A stretch of DNA of 32,051 nt from an uncultured Mycoplasmatota bacterium (GCA_900546715.1 UREA01000014.1:1-32051), one strand, 5' to 3'. Counted from the stretch's first letter, positions 14,947-23,434 are shown. The notes: generated from the sequence alone by a model not told the origin. Made by a program: numbers and translations.

Positions 14947-17793
14947 TCACCTACTTCTTTTTATATTATTAACTATAATCTGACATTTGTCAAACCTCTT
15001 TGTAACTTTACCAGAAATTAGTACTAAATCTTTTTCGTTTACTTCACTAAATTCTCGATAACAATTCGGAAACACTGTAAAATCACTAAATCCAGTTTCA
15101 TCACTACCAACAAAAAAGGCCATATCTTCATTATTTTTAGTTTTTATTTTTCGGATTTTATCAACTAGTACAACACAAGTTATATTTTTAAATAAATATT
15201 TATTGATATTCGCCATTTTCATATATTTACTACCTACATATTTACTCGCGGGGTGATTTGTTATATAAAAACCATAACTATTTTCCTCATCAGTCATTAG
15301 TATATCTTTAGAATATTCCGGATACTCAGTAAAAATTGGTTTTTCAGGTGTATAATCATCACTTGCAAGACTCATATAATTAAAGATATTATCTAGAGAG
15401 TTAATTAAAGTTTGATGCGTTACATTAAATTCATCTAGAGCTCCTGCTCTAATTAATATCTCCATTATACCTCTAGTTAAAAACTCTTTATTTTTAATAG
15501 CAAAATCAAAGACATCACTATATCCATTACTCCGATTTTCAATTATTTTTTTAGCAATATCTTTATTTATATTTTTAATAACCCATAAAGGCATTACAAG
15601 TTTGTTTTCTTCAATATAGTAATTATCATAAATATTATTAATACTTGGTTTGTATAATTTTACTCCCCCACTTTTTAAATAAGTAAAGTAATAAGTATTT
15701 TTAGTAGCATCAACTGAATTATTTAACTCTTCAACAATAAAATACATTGGATAAAAACATTTTAAATAAGCAAGTTCATATGCAACCCGCGCATAAGCAA
15801 CAGAATGAGATTTATTAAATCCGTAGCTTGCAAACTTAACTATTAAGTTATATATTTCTTCTGCTATATCACTCTTATAACCTCGCTTTATAGATGAAGA
15901 AATAAACTTTTCTCTTTCATCTTTTAATGCGTCTTCTTTTTTCTTCGATATTGCTCTTCTTACTATATCGGCATCAGCTAAAGTATAACCCGCAAATTTA
16001 GTAAGTATGGCTATAATTTGTTCTTGATAAATAATAATACCATAAGTTTCTTTTAAAATTGGCTCTAAATCTGGGTGAAGATAAATTATGCTTTCTGTTC
16101 CTTCTTTTCTTTTAATATAACTATTTGCTTGATCTTTGGGACCAGGTCTACCTAAAGCAATTAATGCAACCAAATCTTTAAAAGAATTGGGTTTTAGTTT
16201 TATTACTAAATCATGCATCGCGGGAGTTTCTAATTGAAATATGCCATCAGTTTTGCCACTTGATAACATTTTATAAACTTCACTTTTTTCTAAATCAATA
16301 TCTTTTAAGACATTTTTCCCTATTAACTTAATAATACTTGCAATAGTTGTTAGATTCTTAAGACCTAAAAAATCCATTTTTAAAAGACCAATATCTTCTA
16401 GATATTCCATAGTTACTCCGGTAAGCACGGTATTATTACTCATATGAATTGGTATTACTTCATCGATATCTTTACTTGATATAATTACTCCTGCAGCATG
16501 AGTAGAAGTATTCTTCTTTAATCCTTCAAGTTTTAAAGAAATATTATAAACATTTTTTAATTCCGGATAGTTATGCAGATATTTTTTTACAAGTTCATTA
16601 TTTAAATTAGCATTTAAATTCATACTCGCATTAATTACTTTAGCAAATTTATCAACTAAATCTGAATCAATTTTTAGTAACTTTCCTACTTCTCTTATTA
16701 CGAGTTTACTTTTTAAAGTATTAAATGTTAGTCCTAAAGCTACCCTTTTTTCGCCATATTTACTTCTAACATAATCAATTACTAAATCTCTTTTGGTGGC
16801 ATCAAAATCGATATCAATATCAGGCATAGTAACTCTTGATGGATTTAAGAACCGCTCAAATAACAAATTATATTTAATTGGGTCAATATCAGTTATACCT
16901 ATGGCAAAACTTACCAAGGAACCTGCCGCAGAACCTCTACCAGGACCAACCATTATATTATTTTTCTTTGCATATAAAACATAATCATAAACTATTAAAA
17001 AGTAATCAACAAACCCCATACTTTTAATAACACTTAGCTCATATTTAAGTCTATTTTTATATACATCACTTACTTTGCCATTTAATCTTTTATTTAGTCC
17101 AACAATCGCTAACTTCTCTAAAAATGCATCAGAATACTCATCTAAATACTTAGGAATATATCGATTATTTTTAGGAATTTCTAAATTAATTAAATTAATT
17201 ATTTCAGCAAGTTTACCAACATCACTAACACTTTCATAATAACAACTCTCATTAATACTTATATCATCTTTTCTTAACATATCTAAGTATTTTAAATACT
17301 TGGTATCTTCTTTATTTAATACTCTTAAATCTCTCACATAAACTACATTATTACTAAGTATTAAAGCATTATTTTTCTCAAATGTATTACTATATCCTAA
17401 ATATAGATGTTCATAAAAACTTAAACTTTTATATAAAGTTATACTACTATAAGGAATTATTACTAGGATACTTTCTTGATATTCTTCTAAATCACTAATA
17501 TTTATCTCTCTAGTTTCCTTAATTGTATGTATTTTAAGTAGATTTTGATATCCTTTATAATTCATAGCATATAAATAAATATCTAAATTATCTATTTTGA
17601 TATTTAGACCAACAATTGGTTTAATATTATTACTTAAACAAGCATTATAAAACTCTAATACCCCATATAAGAATTCATCACATATACCACAAGCATTTAT
17701 TTTTTTATCACTTAAAAAAGTAATTAAATCTTTAATTTTAATTAAACTTTTTAAAATACTATAATCTGTTACTACTTTTAGTGGTACATACAT
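14947..17793 (-). CDS. dnaE: DNA polymerase III alpha subunit, DnaE type
   Basis: A 948-aa protein, shorter than the roughly 1100 aa usual for Bacillota DnaE. The polymerase core is intact: GPGRGSAAGSLVSFAIGITD (about 283), PDIDIDFD (about 322), KMDFLGLKN for the third Asp, and NKSHSVAYARVAYELAYLK. A C-terminal OB domain (TCVVLVDKIRKIKTKNNEDM) is kept. The N-terminal PHP domain is degenerate: the usual His-x-His and Thr-Asp-His motifs read VVTDYSIL and CDEFLYGVLEF, so metal-dependent PHP activity is unlikely. In the two-polymerase system DnaE extends primers before hand-off to PolC; here both genes are adjacent. Start: TATGAGG 9 nt before ATG. Confidence 0.96.
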   Translation of the reverse strand: MYVPLKVVTDYSILKSLIKIKDLITFLSDKKINACGICDEFLYGVLEFYNACLSNNIKPIVGLNIKIDNLDIYLYAMNYKGYQNLLKIHTIKETREINISDLEEYQESILVIIPYSSITLYKSLSFYEHLYLGYSNTFEKNNALILSNNVVYVRDLRVLNKEDTKYLKYLDMLRKDDISINESCYYESVSDVGKLAEIINLINLEIPKNNRYIPKYLDEYSDAFLEKLAIVGLNKRLNGKVSDVYKNRLKYELSVIKSMGFVDYFLIVYDYVLYAKKNNIMVGPGRGSAAGSLVSFAIGITDIDPIKYNLLFERFLNPSRVTMPDIDIDFDATKRDLVIDYVRSKYGEKRVALGLTFNTLKSKLVIREVGKLLKIDSDLVDKFAKVINASMNLNANLNNELVKKYLHNYPELKNVYNISLKLEGLKKNTSTHAAGVIISSKDIDEVIPIHMSNNTVLTGVTMEYLEDIGLLKMDFLGLKNLTTIASIIKLIGKNVLKDIDLEKSEVYKMLSSGKTDGIFQLETPAMHDLVIKLKPNSFKDLVALIALGRPGPKDQANSYIKRKEGTESIIYLHPDLEPILKETYGIIIYQEQIIAILTKFAGYTLADADIVRRAISKKKEDALKDEREKFISSSIKRGYKSDIAEEIYNLIVKFASYGFNKSHSVAYARVAYELAYLKCFYPMYFIVEELNNSVDATKNTYYFTYLKSGGVKLYKPSINNIYDNYYIEENKLVMPLWVIKNINKDIAKKIIENRSNGYSDVFDFAIKNKEFLTRGIMEILIRAGALDEFNVTHQTLINSLDNIFNYMSLASDDYTPEKPIFTEYPEYSKDILMTDEENSYGFYITNHPASKYVGSKYMKMANINKYLFKNITCVVLVDKIRKIKTKNNEDMAFFVGSDETGFSDFTVFPNCYREFSEVNEKDLVLISGKVTKRFDKCQIIVNNIKRSR

Positions 17794-17812
17794 AATTTAA
17801 ACCTCATAATTT

Positions 17813-17841
17813 ATTATATAGCAAAAATAAGCACTAGTAAA
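17813..17841 (-). promoter_or_regulatory. Promoter of dnaE-polC
   Basis: TTTACT (17836-17841), 17 bp and TATAAT (17813-17818) on the minus strand; predicted leader is about 13 nt before ATG 17793. Confidence 0.7.
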
Positions 17842-17870
17842 TGAAAATTAATCCCTTAAGTTAAAATATG

Positions 17871-17879
17871 TGTTATAAT
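17871..17879 (+). promoter_or_regulatory. Extended -10 promoter of the 150-aa membrane gene
   Basis: TGTTATAAT is an extended -10 (TGn-TATAAT) without a good -35. It is divergent from the dnaE promoter and predicts transcription from about 17886, which rules out the ATG at 17868. Confidence 0.55.
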
Positions 17880-17894
17880 TTAAATGGTGATAAA

Positions 17895-18347
17895 GTGATA
17901 AACATAGATATTAACAACTTAGAAGAATTAGAAAATGATTATAACAAAAAACACATAAATAAAGATTTAGAAGAATATATCATGGAATGTGCAAAATTAA
18001 TGCCAAGAAAAGAAAAAATAGAACTTAAAATAAATAGCAATTTAAATAGTATTGAACAAGAAAATGCTATTAATTTAATTCATGGATATTATAAGGAAAA
18101 ATTTAAACAATATCATTTAATTGATAAATATGATGATTATGTTAGAATATTTTTACTTATCCTAGGTATAGTTTTTATAATAATATCTGAACATTTAATT
18201 GATGTTTTAAGTGAACTATTCTTAATCGCCGGCTGGGTGGTCGTTTGGGAAATTATTTATGATTTAATATTTACAGGATTCAAAAGAAAAAAAACAAAAA
18301 GTATTTATCAAAAACTATCTAAATGTGAAATTTCGTTTAGTGATTGA
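17895..18347 (+). CDS. Hypothetical membrane protein with two transmembrane segments
   Basis: A 150-aa protein, family not recognised. The N-terminal 85 residues are charged and helical (ELENDYNKKHINKDLEEYI), followed by two hydrophobic segments (VRIFLLILGIVFIIISE and ELFLIAGWVVVWEIIYDLIF) and a basic tail (FKRKKTKSIYQK), so both ends are predicted cytosolic. GTG at 17895 is chosen: GGTGA lies 4 nt upstream and the promoter -10 at 17874 excludes the upstream in-frame ATG (17868). The stop TGA is inside the -35 of the rpmB promoter. Confidence 0.7.
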   Translation: MINIDINNLEELENDYNKKHINKDLEEYIMECAKLMPRKEKIELKINSNLNSIEQENAINLIHGYYKEKFKQYHLIDKYDDYVRIFLLILGIVFIIISEHLIDVLSELFLIAGWVVVWEIIYDLIFTGFKRKKTKSIYQKLSKCEISFSD

Positions 18348-18372
18348 CAAAAGTCCGATATAATGGTAAAAT
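18344..18372 (+). promoter_or_regulatory. Promoter of rpmB
   Basis: A perfect -35 TTGACA (18344-18349), 17-bp spacer and TAAAAT (18367-18372). A TATAAT inside the spacer has wrong spacing and is probably incidental. Confidence 0.75.
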
Positions 18373-18399
18373 TTTGAAGTAGAAAAAAGGAGGCAAATT

Positions 18400-18570
18400 A
18401 TGGCTACAAAAGTTACAACCAAAAAACCTTTAACAGGAAATAGAAGATCGCATTCTTTAAGAGCAACTAAAATGAAACAAAAACCAAATTTACAAAAGAA
18501 AACTATTAATGGAGAAAAAGTTATCATAAGTGCAAGAGAAGCGAGAACTTTTAATAAAAAAGCTGCATAA
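18400..18570 (+). CDS. rpmB: 50S ribosomal protein L28
   Basis: A 56-aa basic protein with the L28 pattern: GNRRSHSLRATKMKQKPNLQ, then VIISAREARTFNKKAA. It is the cysteine-free (non-zinc) form. AAAAAAGGAGG lies 7 nt before the ATG. It is transcribed alone from a strong promoter and closed by a terminator that includes the stop codon. Confidence 0.93.
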   Translation: MATKVTTKKPLTGNRRSHSLRATKMKQKPNLQKKTINGEKVIISAREARTFNKKAA

Positions 18571-18582
18571 AGCAGTTTTTTT
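18556..18582 (+). terminator. Terminator of rpmB
   Basis: AAAAAGCTGC (from 18557) pairs with GCAG and the following T run (18572-18582), a G-C core extended by A-T pairs. Confidence 0.7.
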
Positions 18583-18606
18583 GTGTATAAACTTATATTT
18601 AATGCA

Positions 18607-18612
18607 TATAAT
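18607..18612 (+). promoter_or_regulatory. Possible -10 for a small RNA
   Basis: A perfect TATAAT 7 nt before the hairpin at 18619. No convincing -35 at normal spacing. Confidence 0.35.
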
Positions 18613-18618
18613 ATAAGT

Positions 18619-18677
18619 ATCAAAGCAAATAAGCTTTGATGATATAAAAGACGGGTTTTTTATCCCGTCGTTTTTTT
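18619..18677 (+). ncRNA. Candidate small RNA of two hairpins
   Basis: Between rpmB and the 92-aa gene, 321 bases hold no convincing ORF. Downstream of TATAAT 18607 there is a perfect 8-bp hairpin, ATCAAAGC/GCTTTGAT (18619-18640), a short linker and a terminator hairpin GACGGG/CCCGTC (18650-18669) with seven T (18671-18677). The rpmB terminator lies immediately upstream, so this second terminator needs its own transcript. A roughly 59-nt RNA is predicted; a backup terminator for rpmB is the simpler alternative. Confidence 0.4.
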
Positions 18678-18724
18678 ATGTTTTTGACAAGTATTTACCA
18701 AAAGCCAAGAATTCATAATCCGGA

Positions 18725-18756
18725 TTTTAATTATGGAAAATTCGCCATAATTAAAA
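18725..18756. repeat. 12-bp perfect inverted repeat
   Basis: TTTTAATTATGG (18725-18736) and CCATAATTAAAA (18745-18756) flank an 8-nt spacer. Neither strand has a T run after it, so it does not look like a terminator. It lies about 75 bp upstream of the promoter of the 92-aa gene and could be an operator or an RNA structure. Confidence 0.55.
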
Positions 18757-18829
18757 AAGCTAGTTTTAAGATATACAAGAAAAATACTCTGTTTTAAAGT
18801 CAATAATAAACTTTTTTTATCAATTGCTA

Positions 18830-18858
18830 TTGACAATATCAAGAATATCAATTATAAT
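18830..18858 (+). promoter_or_regulatory. Promoter of the 92-aa gene
   Basis: Consensus TTGACA (18830-18835), exactly 17 bp, and consensus TATAAT (18853-18858): the best sigma-A-type promoter in the window. Predicted leader is about 26 nt. Confidence 0.85.
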
Positions 18859-18890
18859 TTACTTATAGTAGATTTAAAGGAGACGATATT

Positions 18891-19169
18891 ATGGGCCTAC
18901 TTCATACATATTTCATAGAAAAATCTGAAGTAATTCAACTCGATGATGAAGATGATAATGAAATCATTAATTTTGTTGATTTATCGGATGATACTTATAA
19001 TAATTTAAATGAAGCTTTACAAACAGTTGGTCTTTTTGATAGTGATAATATAAAGCAATTTTCTAAAAAATTAAAGAAAATGAAATATACTAAATCAGTA
19101 AAACGAAAAGAAAAATATATTTACGACTATATATTAGATGAATATAATATATATTTTAATCAATTATAA
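18891..19169 (+). CDS. Hypothetical 92-aa protein
   Basis: Not recognised. The N-terminal half is acidic (EVIQLDDEDDNEIINFVDLS) and the second half basic (QFSKKLKKMKYTKSVKRKEK), with no membrane segment or cysteine; probably a small soluble cytosolic protein. AAAGGAGACG lies before the ATG. It is a single-gene unit with a consensus promoter and a terminator, so it should be well expressed. Confidence 0.75.
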   Translation: MGLLHTYFIEKSEVIQLDDEDDNEIINFVDLSDDTYNNLNEALQTVGLFDSDNIKQFSKKLKKMKYTKSVKRKEKYIYDYILDEYNIYFNQL

Positions 19170-19174
19170 AAACT

Positions 19175-19201
19175 GAACTATGATTATTTAGTTCGTTTTT
19201 T
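19175..19201. terminator. Bidirectional terminator
   Basis: GAACTA (19175-19180) pairs with TAGTTC (19189-19194) over 8 nt. Seven T follow on the plus strand after one G, and an AAAACT extension gives a T run on the minus strand. It ends the 92-aa gene and the convergent lepA-hemW unit. Confidence 0.7.
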
Positions 19202-19598
19202 TATGCTTCTTTTTCTTTTTAAAAAGAAGTAAAAATGTACATAATATAATAAAAAAACATATACCTCCGATTAAAGGAGCAACATACTCTGGTAATTCTT
19301 CTTCTACTTCTAAAGGCTCTAATAAATAATCATAATTTACTACTGCTTCACTACTCTTTTTATTAACAAGTAAAGTATATGTATTTATTTCTTCATTTTT
19401 GATTACTTGAATGTATACTTCATTTTCTCCAGGAACTAAATCATGATTATCAATAACATTAACAACATAACCATCAGTAACTTTATAATCTATGACTAGT
19501 TCATCAATTTCTTCTGAAATGCTTACCGAATAAATATTATTATAAATATCAAATTCGGGAGTTAACTCACCATTTACTATATTTAAATCTTCTAACAC
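19188..19598 (-). CDS. Cadherin-like beta-sandwich protein with C-terminal membrane anchor
   Basis: A 136-aa protein. The N-terminal part (NGELTPEFDIYNNIYSVSIS ... PGENEVYIQVI) matches the cadherin-like domain pattern found in surface proteins. A linker (EPLEVEEELPEY) leads to one hydrophobic segment (VAPLIGGICFFIILCTFLLLF) and a tail of lysines (KKKKKHKK). The positive-inside rule puts the tail in the cytosol and the domain outside, yet no signal peptide is present, so export would need N-tail translocation. GTG 19598 is chosen because GGTGG lies 5 nt upstream; ATG 19610 is in frame but has no ribosome site. It follows hemW and may be co-transcribed. Confidence 0.65.
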   Translation of the reverse strand: MLEDLNIVNGELTPEFDIYNNIYSVSISEEIDELVIDYKVTDGYVVNVIDNHDLVPGENEVYIQVIKNEEINTYTLLVNKKSSEAVVNYDYLLEPLEVEEELPEYVAPLIGGICFFIILCTFLLLFKKKKKHKKTN

Positions 19599-19644
19599 AT
19601 TTACCACCATTTATAGTGTGGTCAATTTTATTTTAAATAACCTA

Positions 19645-20724
19645 TTAAATAATTTTAATTAATATTTCATTCATAATATATATTTTAATAGGATTGATAT
19701 AAATATAACCTTTTTTCTTTATTAAATCTTTATTTTTATAAAGTGGTTCTAGATTATAAACACTCTCTATATCTTCATCATACTTATCCTTAAATTCTTT
19801 TATGTTTATTCCTTCCAATTTTCTTAAACCTAGCATTATTTCATAATCCATTTTTTCTTTTTTACCTAATATTTCTTTACTTTTTACATAATTACCAAGT
19901 AAATATTCTTTTAAATTTTTAGTGTTTTCATATCTTATATCATCAATGTATCCTGCAGCACCTAGGCCAAAACCATAGTATTCTTCATTATTCCAATACA
20001 CTAAATTATGAATTGACTCATAACCTTTAATAGCAAAATTACTTACTTCATAGTGATGAGCATTTTTAAGTCTTTTCTCTATTAATTTAAACATTTCATA
20101 ATCTAGTTCTTCAGCAATAACTTGAGCTTTTACATTATCAAGTTTAGTATGTTCTTCAATTATAAGACTATATGTACTAATATGAGTTGGATTTAGACTC
20201 ATAAATAAATCTAAATCTTTCTTTAAATCTTTTAGAGTCTCGCCAGGAATTGCATACATTAAATCAATATTGATATTATTAAAGCCATACTCCCGACATA
20301 GTTTGATTTTTTCTAAAGCATCCTTATAATCTGCACTACGCTCCATAAATTCTAAATTTTTCTTATTAAATGATTCAATACCAATACTAAGTCTATTTAC
20401 TTTATAGTATTTAAGAAGTAAGAGTAGTTCTTTATTTATATCACTTAAATTACATTCAAATGTGAATTCCTTTAGATTTTCAGTCTTAAATACACTTATT
20501 ATTTCCATAAGTCTTTTGATTTCATCACAACTTAAAGCTGAAGGTGTTCCTCCGCCGATATAGATTGTAGTAATATCATCATCCATATAACGATCTTTAA
20601 TTTCTCTTTTTAATGCCGTAAGGTAAGCTCCAACCCATTTTTCATTGTATAAAAACTTACAGAAATCACAATAAGAACAAATACTTTTACAAAAAGGAAT
20701 GTGAATGTAAATAGCTTTAGCCAT
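19645..20724 (-). CDS. hemW: Radical SAM heme chaperone HemW
   Basis: A 359-aa protein starting MAKAIYIHIPFCKSICSYCD, with the radical-SAM cluster Cys at residues 12, 16 and 19 (CxxxCxxC) plus Cys22, and IYIGGGTPSAL for the SAM-binding glycine motif. LSIGIESFN and INIDLMYAIPGET are typical of the HemW/HemN family; the place next to lepA and the cysteine pattern support HemW, which handles heme rather than oxidising coproporphyrinogen. ATG 20724 (GGAG 8 nt upstream) overlaps the preceding stop by 8 nt; a GTG at 20742 would add six residues. Confidence 0.92.
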   Translation of the reverse strand: MAKAIYIHIPFCKSICSYCDFCKFLYNEKWVGAYLTALKREIKDRYMDDDITTIYIGGGTPSALSCDEIKRLMEIISVFKTENLKEFTFECNLSDINKELLLLLKYYKVNRLSIGIESFNKKNLEFMERSADYKDALEKIKLCREYGFNNINIDLMYAIPGETLKDLKKDLDLFMSLNPTHISTYSLIIEEHTKLDNVKAQVIAEELDYEMFKLIEKRLKNAHHYEVSNFAIKGYESIHNLVYWNNEEYYGFGLGAAGYIDDIRYENTKNLKEYLLGNYVKSKEILGKKEKMDYEIMLGLRKLEGINIKEFKDKYDEDIESVYNLEPLYKNKDLIKKKGYIYINPIKIYIMNEILIKII

Positions 20725-21295
20725 GGTGGTGACTCCGTTCACTCTTGTAATAGATGTTTGCTAGAGTATCATATTCCGCTTGGTACTCTGGATACTTCTC
20801 AATTATTACTAATACTCTTCTTTTATAAGATGCATAATTCATATTGATTTTAGCACACAATTCTTTAGCATTTAATTGATATTTAATTTGATATTTTAAA
20901 ATCATTAACATTTCTTCATCTTCTATTTTTTGGCCCTTAACTTTCCTAGCTACAAACTCATTTATATCTTTATCTGATACCTCTCTTAACAAAGCCCTAA
21001 TTTTTTCTACATCTTTATCAATGCAAGCATATGTTAATTCTTTGATATATTCTTTAAATTTCCTGCGAGCTTCTTCTTGATTTATAGCAGGAGAAGAAAA
21101 TCTTCTATAAAGAGGAGTATTATATTTAATATTATTTTTAACTAATTCTTGGTATAAAGTTTCTTTATCTACTCCTAAAAGTTCTTCTAAAGAATCTAGA
21201 CTTAAACCATATTCTAAAGTCACTAAACTCAAAAAGTCTAATCTTTTTTCTGTACTCGGAAACATTTTATTAATATTATTCATTATTGTTGTCAT
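20717..21295 (-). CDS. Hypothetical 192-aa helical protein, possible DNA- or RNA-binding
   Basis: Not assigned. It is all-helical, with two stretches that could be helix-turn-helix units: SLEELLGVDKETLYQEL (about 34-50) and LNAKELCAKINMNYASYKRR (about 141-160), separated by a charged helix (EEARRKFKEYIKELTYA). It ends in Ser-His-His-His-Gly. The start overlaps the lepA stop as TAATG and its end overlaps hemW, so it is tightly coupled to both. In Bacillus subtilis lepA and hemW are direct neighbours, which makes this an insertion specific to this lineage or its relatives. A regulator is possible but unproven. Confidence 0.7.
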   Translation of the reverse strand: MTTIMNNINKMFPSTEKRLDFLSLVTLEYGLSLDSLEELLGVDKETLYQELVKNNIKYNTPLYRRFSSPAINQEEARRKFKEYIKELTYACIDKDVEKIRALLREVSDKDINEFVARKVKGQKIEDEEMLMILKYQIKYQLNAKELCAKINMNYASYKRRVLVIIEKYPEYQAEYDTLANIYYKSERSHHHG

Positions 21296-23079
21296 TATTC
21301 ATCACCACTTAAAACTGCTAAGAAAGCTTCCTGAGGCACTTCAACAGAACCTACAACTTTCATTCGTTTTTTTCCTTCCTTTTGTTTCTCTAATAATTTC
21401 CTTTTACGAGATACATCACCACCATAACATTTAGCCAAAACATTTTTCCGCATGGCACTGATGTTTTCCCTAGCAATAACTTTTGAACCAATACTTGCTT
21501 GAATTGGAATTTGAAACATTTGGCGAGGTATAAGTTCTTTTAGTTTACCAACAATTGCTCTACCTTTAGAATAAGCAAAATCCTTATGAACAATAACACT
21601 TAAGGCATCAACCACTTCGCCATTTAGCATTATATCCATTTTTACTAAATTGCTAGATTTATAGCCGCACAGTTCATAATCAAATGAAGCATAACCTTTA
21701 GAAATACTTTTAAGTTTATCATAAAAATCATAAACAATTTCGGATAATGGTATTTCATAGTGAATATTTACTCTGGTTTGATCAATATATTCCATACTTT
21801 TATAAATTCCTCTTTTGTTTTGACATAATTCCATAATTGGTCCAACATACTCACTTGGAGTAATTATACTTGTATAAATATATGGTTCTTCAATATCACT
21901 AATTTTAGCTCTATCAGGCATTTTATTTGGAGAATCAATATCTACAACCTCACCACTAGTTAGTGTTACATGATAAATTACACTAGGAGAAGTTGCAATT
22001 ATACCAATATTAAATTCTCTTTCGATACGAGTCATGATTACATCCATATGTAAAAGTCCTAAAAAACCAATACGAAAACCAAAACCTAAAGCAACACTGT
22101 TTTCTGGTTCTATAGATAGTGATGCATCATTTAATTTTAGTTTATTTAAAGCTTCTTTTAGTTCATCATACTTATTTGGTTCGATAGGAAATATTCCAGA
22201 AAAAACCATTGGCAACATTTTTTTGTAACCTTTGATTGGCGTGCTTGCTGGATTACTTACTAAAGTTATAGTATCTCCAACAGCAATAGAACTAATATCT
22301 TTAATGGAAGCTGTGATAAAACCAACTTCTCCACTTTTTAGTTCATCTAGTTTTAAAGCTTTTGGAGTGTGTACTCCAAGTTCTGTGACTTCATAGATAC
22401 TATCCGTTGCCATCATTTTAATTTTATCACCAATTTTTATTTTACCATCAACTACTTTAACTAGTAAAACTACTCCACGATATGAATCAAAAAATGAGTC
22501 AAATATTAGGGCTCTAGTTGGCAAATCCAAATTTACTTGTGGAGGATTTATTCTACTAAGTACTGCATCAAGGATATCAGTAACACCATCACCCGTTTTA
22601 GCACTGCAAAGTATTATATCTTCATCGCGAAATCCTAATACTTCGATTAGTTCCTTTTTAACCTTCGGAATATCCGCATTTGGCAAATCAATTTTATTAA
22701 TAACGGGAATTATAGTTAAATCATTATCCATAGCAAGATATAAATTAGCTAAAGTTTGGGCTTCAATTCCTTGAGCAGCATCAACAACAAGTAATGCCCC
22801 TTCACAAGCGGCTAAACTACGAGATACTTCATAAGAAAAATCGACATGACCAGGAGTATCAATTAAATTAAGAGTATACCCTTTATAATTTAGCCTTACA
22901 GTATTAAGCTTAATTGTAATACCCCTCTCTCTTTCTAAATCCATACTATCTAAAAGTTGATCTTTCATCTCTCTTTTTGATACCGCACCAGTTAATTCTA
23001 ATATTCTATCTGCTAAAGTACTTTTACCATGATCTATATGAGCAATAATTGAAAAATTTCTAATCTTTACATCTTGCAT
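21295..23079 (-). CDS. lepA: Elongation factor 4 (LepA)
   Basis: A 594-aa translational GTPase, normal length. G motifs are complete: AHIDHGKSTL (G1), RGITIK (G2), DTPGHVDF (G3), NKIDLP (G4) and SAKTG (G5). The LepA-specific C-terminal domain ends RKRLLEKQKEGKKRMK-like, then VEVPQEAFLAVL. It acts on ribosomes, with reported roles in back-translocation and 30S biogenesis. AGGTGAG precedes the ATG and a TATAAT lies at 23096-23101, so it has its own promoter besides any read-through from spoIIP-yqxA. Confidence 0.98.
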   Translation of the reverse strand: MQDVKIRNFSIIAHIDHGKSTLADRILELTGAVSKREMKDQLLDSMDLERERGITIKLNTVRLNYKGYTLNLIDTPGHVDFSYEVSRSLAACEGALLVVDAAQGIEAQTLANLYLAMDNDLTIIPVINKIDLPNADIPKVKKELIEVLGFRDEDIILCSAKTGDGVTDILDAVLSRINPPQVNLDLPTRALIFDSFFDSYRGVVLLVKVVDGKIKIGDKIKMMATDSIYEVTELGVHTPKALKLDELKSGEVGFITASIKDISSIAVGDTITLVSNPASTPIKGYKKMLPMVFSGIFPIEPNKYDELKEALNKLKLNDASLSIEPENSVALGFGFRIGFLGLLHMDVIMTRIEREFNIGIIATSPSVIYHVTLTSGEVVDIDSPNKMPDRAKISDIEEPYIYTSIITPSEYVGPIMELCQNKRGIYKSMEYIDQTRVNIHYEIPLSEIVYDFYDKLKSISKGYASFDYELCGYKSSNLVKMDIMLNGEVVDALSVIVHKDFAYSKGRAIVGKLKELIPRQMFQIPIQASIGSKVIARENISAMRKNVLAKCYGGDVSRKRKLLEKQKEGKKRMKVVGSVEVPQEAFLAVLSGDE

Positions 23080-23095
23080 AAACTCACCTGCAACT

Positions 23096-23101
23096 ATTAT
23101 A
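23096..23101 (-). promoter_or_regulatory. Promoter -10 of lepA
   Basis: A perfect TATAAT on the minus strand, about 16 bp before ATG 23079; the -35 region is only T-rich. Predicted leader is about 10 nt. Confidence 0.55.
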
Positions 23102-23110
23102 ACAGAAAAC

Positions 23111-23434
23111 TTAGAAAAATAAAACTTTTATTGCATCCCAAATACCACCGATACCTTCAGTTAACACTTTTTGCACTGATTCGGTTAGTTTATCTCCAGC
23201 ATCAGTAAATGTATTACTATAATCTACTCGTTCTTCTAAAATATAATCTTCAACATCAACGGCTTTTCCTTCGATTACATCTTGTTCAAACCTTTTGATT
23301 GCCTCATCTGTAAGAGCGACTTTATTACCTAGTGAAGCCTCATAATAACCACTAATGGATGCAATATATAAGCCAATGAAAATTATAAATAAAATTGTAA
23401 GTAATCTTAAAAACCAATTTTTCTTTTTTTTCAT
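23111..23434 (-). CDS. yqxA: YqxA-like (DUF3679) membrane protein
   Basis: A 107-aa protein: basic start (MKKKKNWFLR), one hydrophobic segment (LLTILFIIFIGLYIASIS), then a soluble part (YYEASLGNKVALTDEAIKRF). Assignment rests on this layout and on position between spoIIP and lepA, exactly where Bacillus subtilis has yqxA; its function is unknown. The ATG overlaps the spoIIP stop as ATGA and AAAGGAGAA lies just upstream. Confidence 0.7.
   Translation of the reverse strand: MKKKKNWFLRLLTILFIIFIGLYIASISGYYEASLGNKVALTDEAIKRFEQDVIEGKAVDVEDYILEERVDYSNTFTDAGDKLTESVQKVLTEGIGGIWDAIKVLFF

Noticed and set aside
18660..18851. 63-aa minus-strand ORF
   Set aside because: It starts opposite the promoter of the 92-aa gene, has no ribosome site, and covers the inverted repeat and part of the candidate small-RNA terminator.
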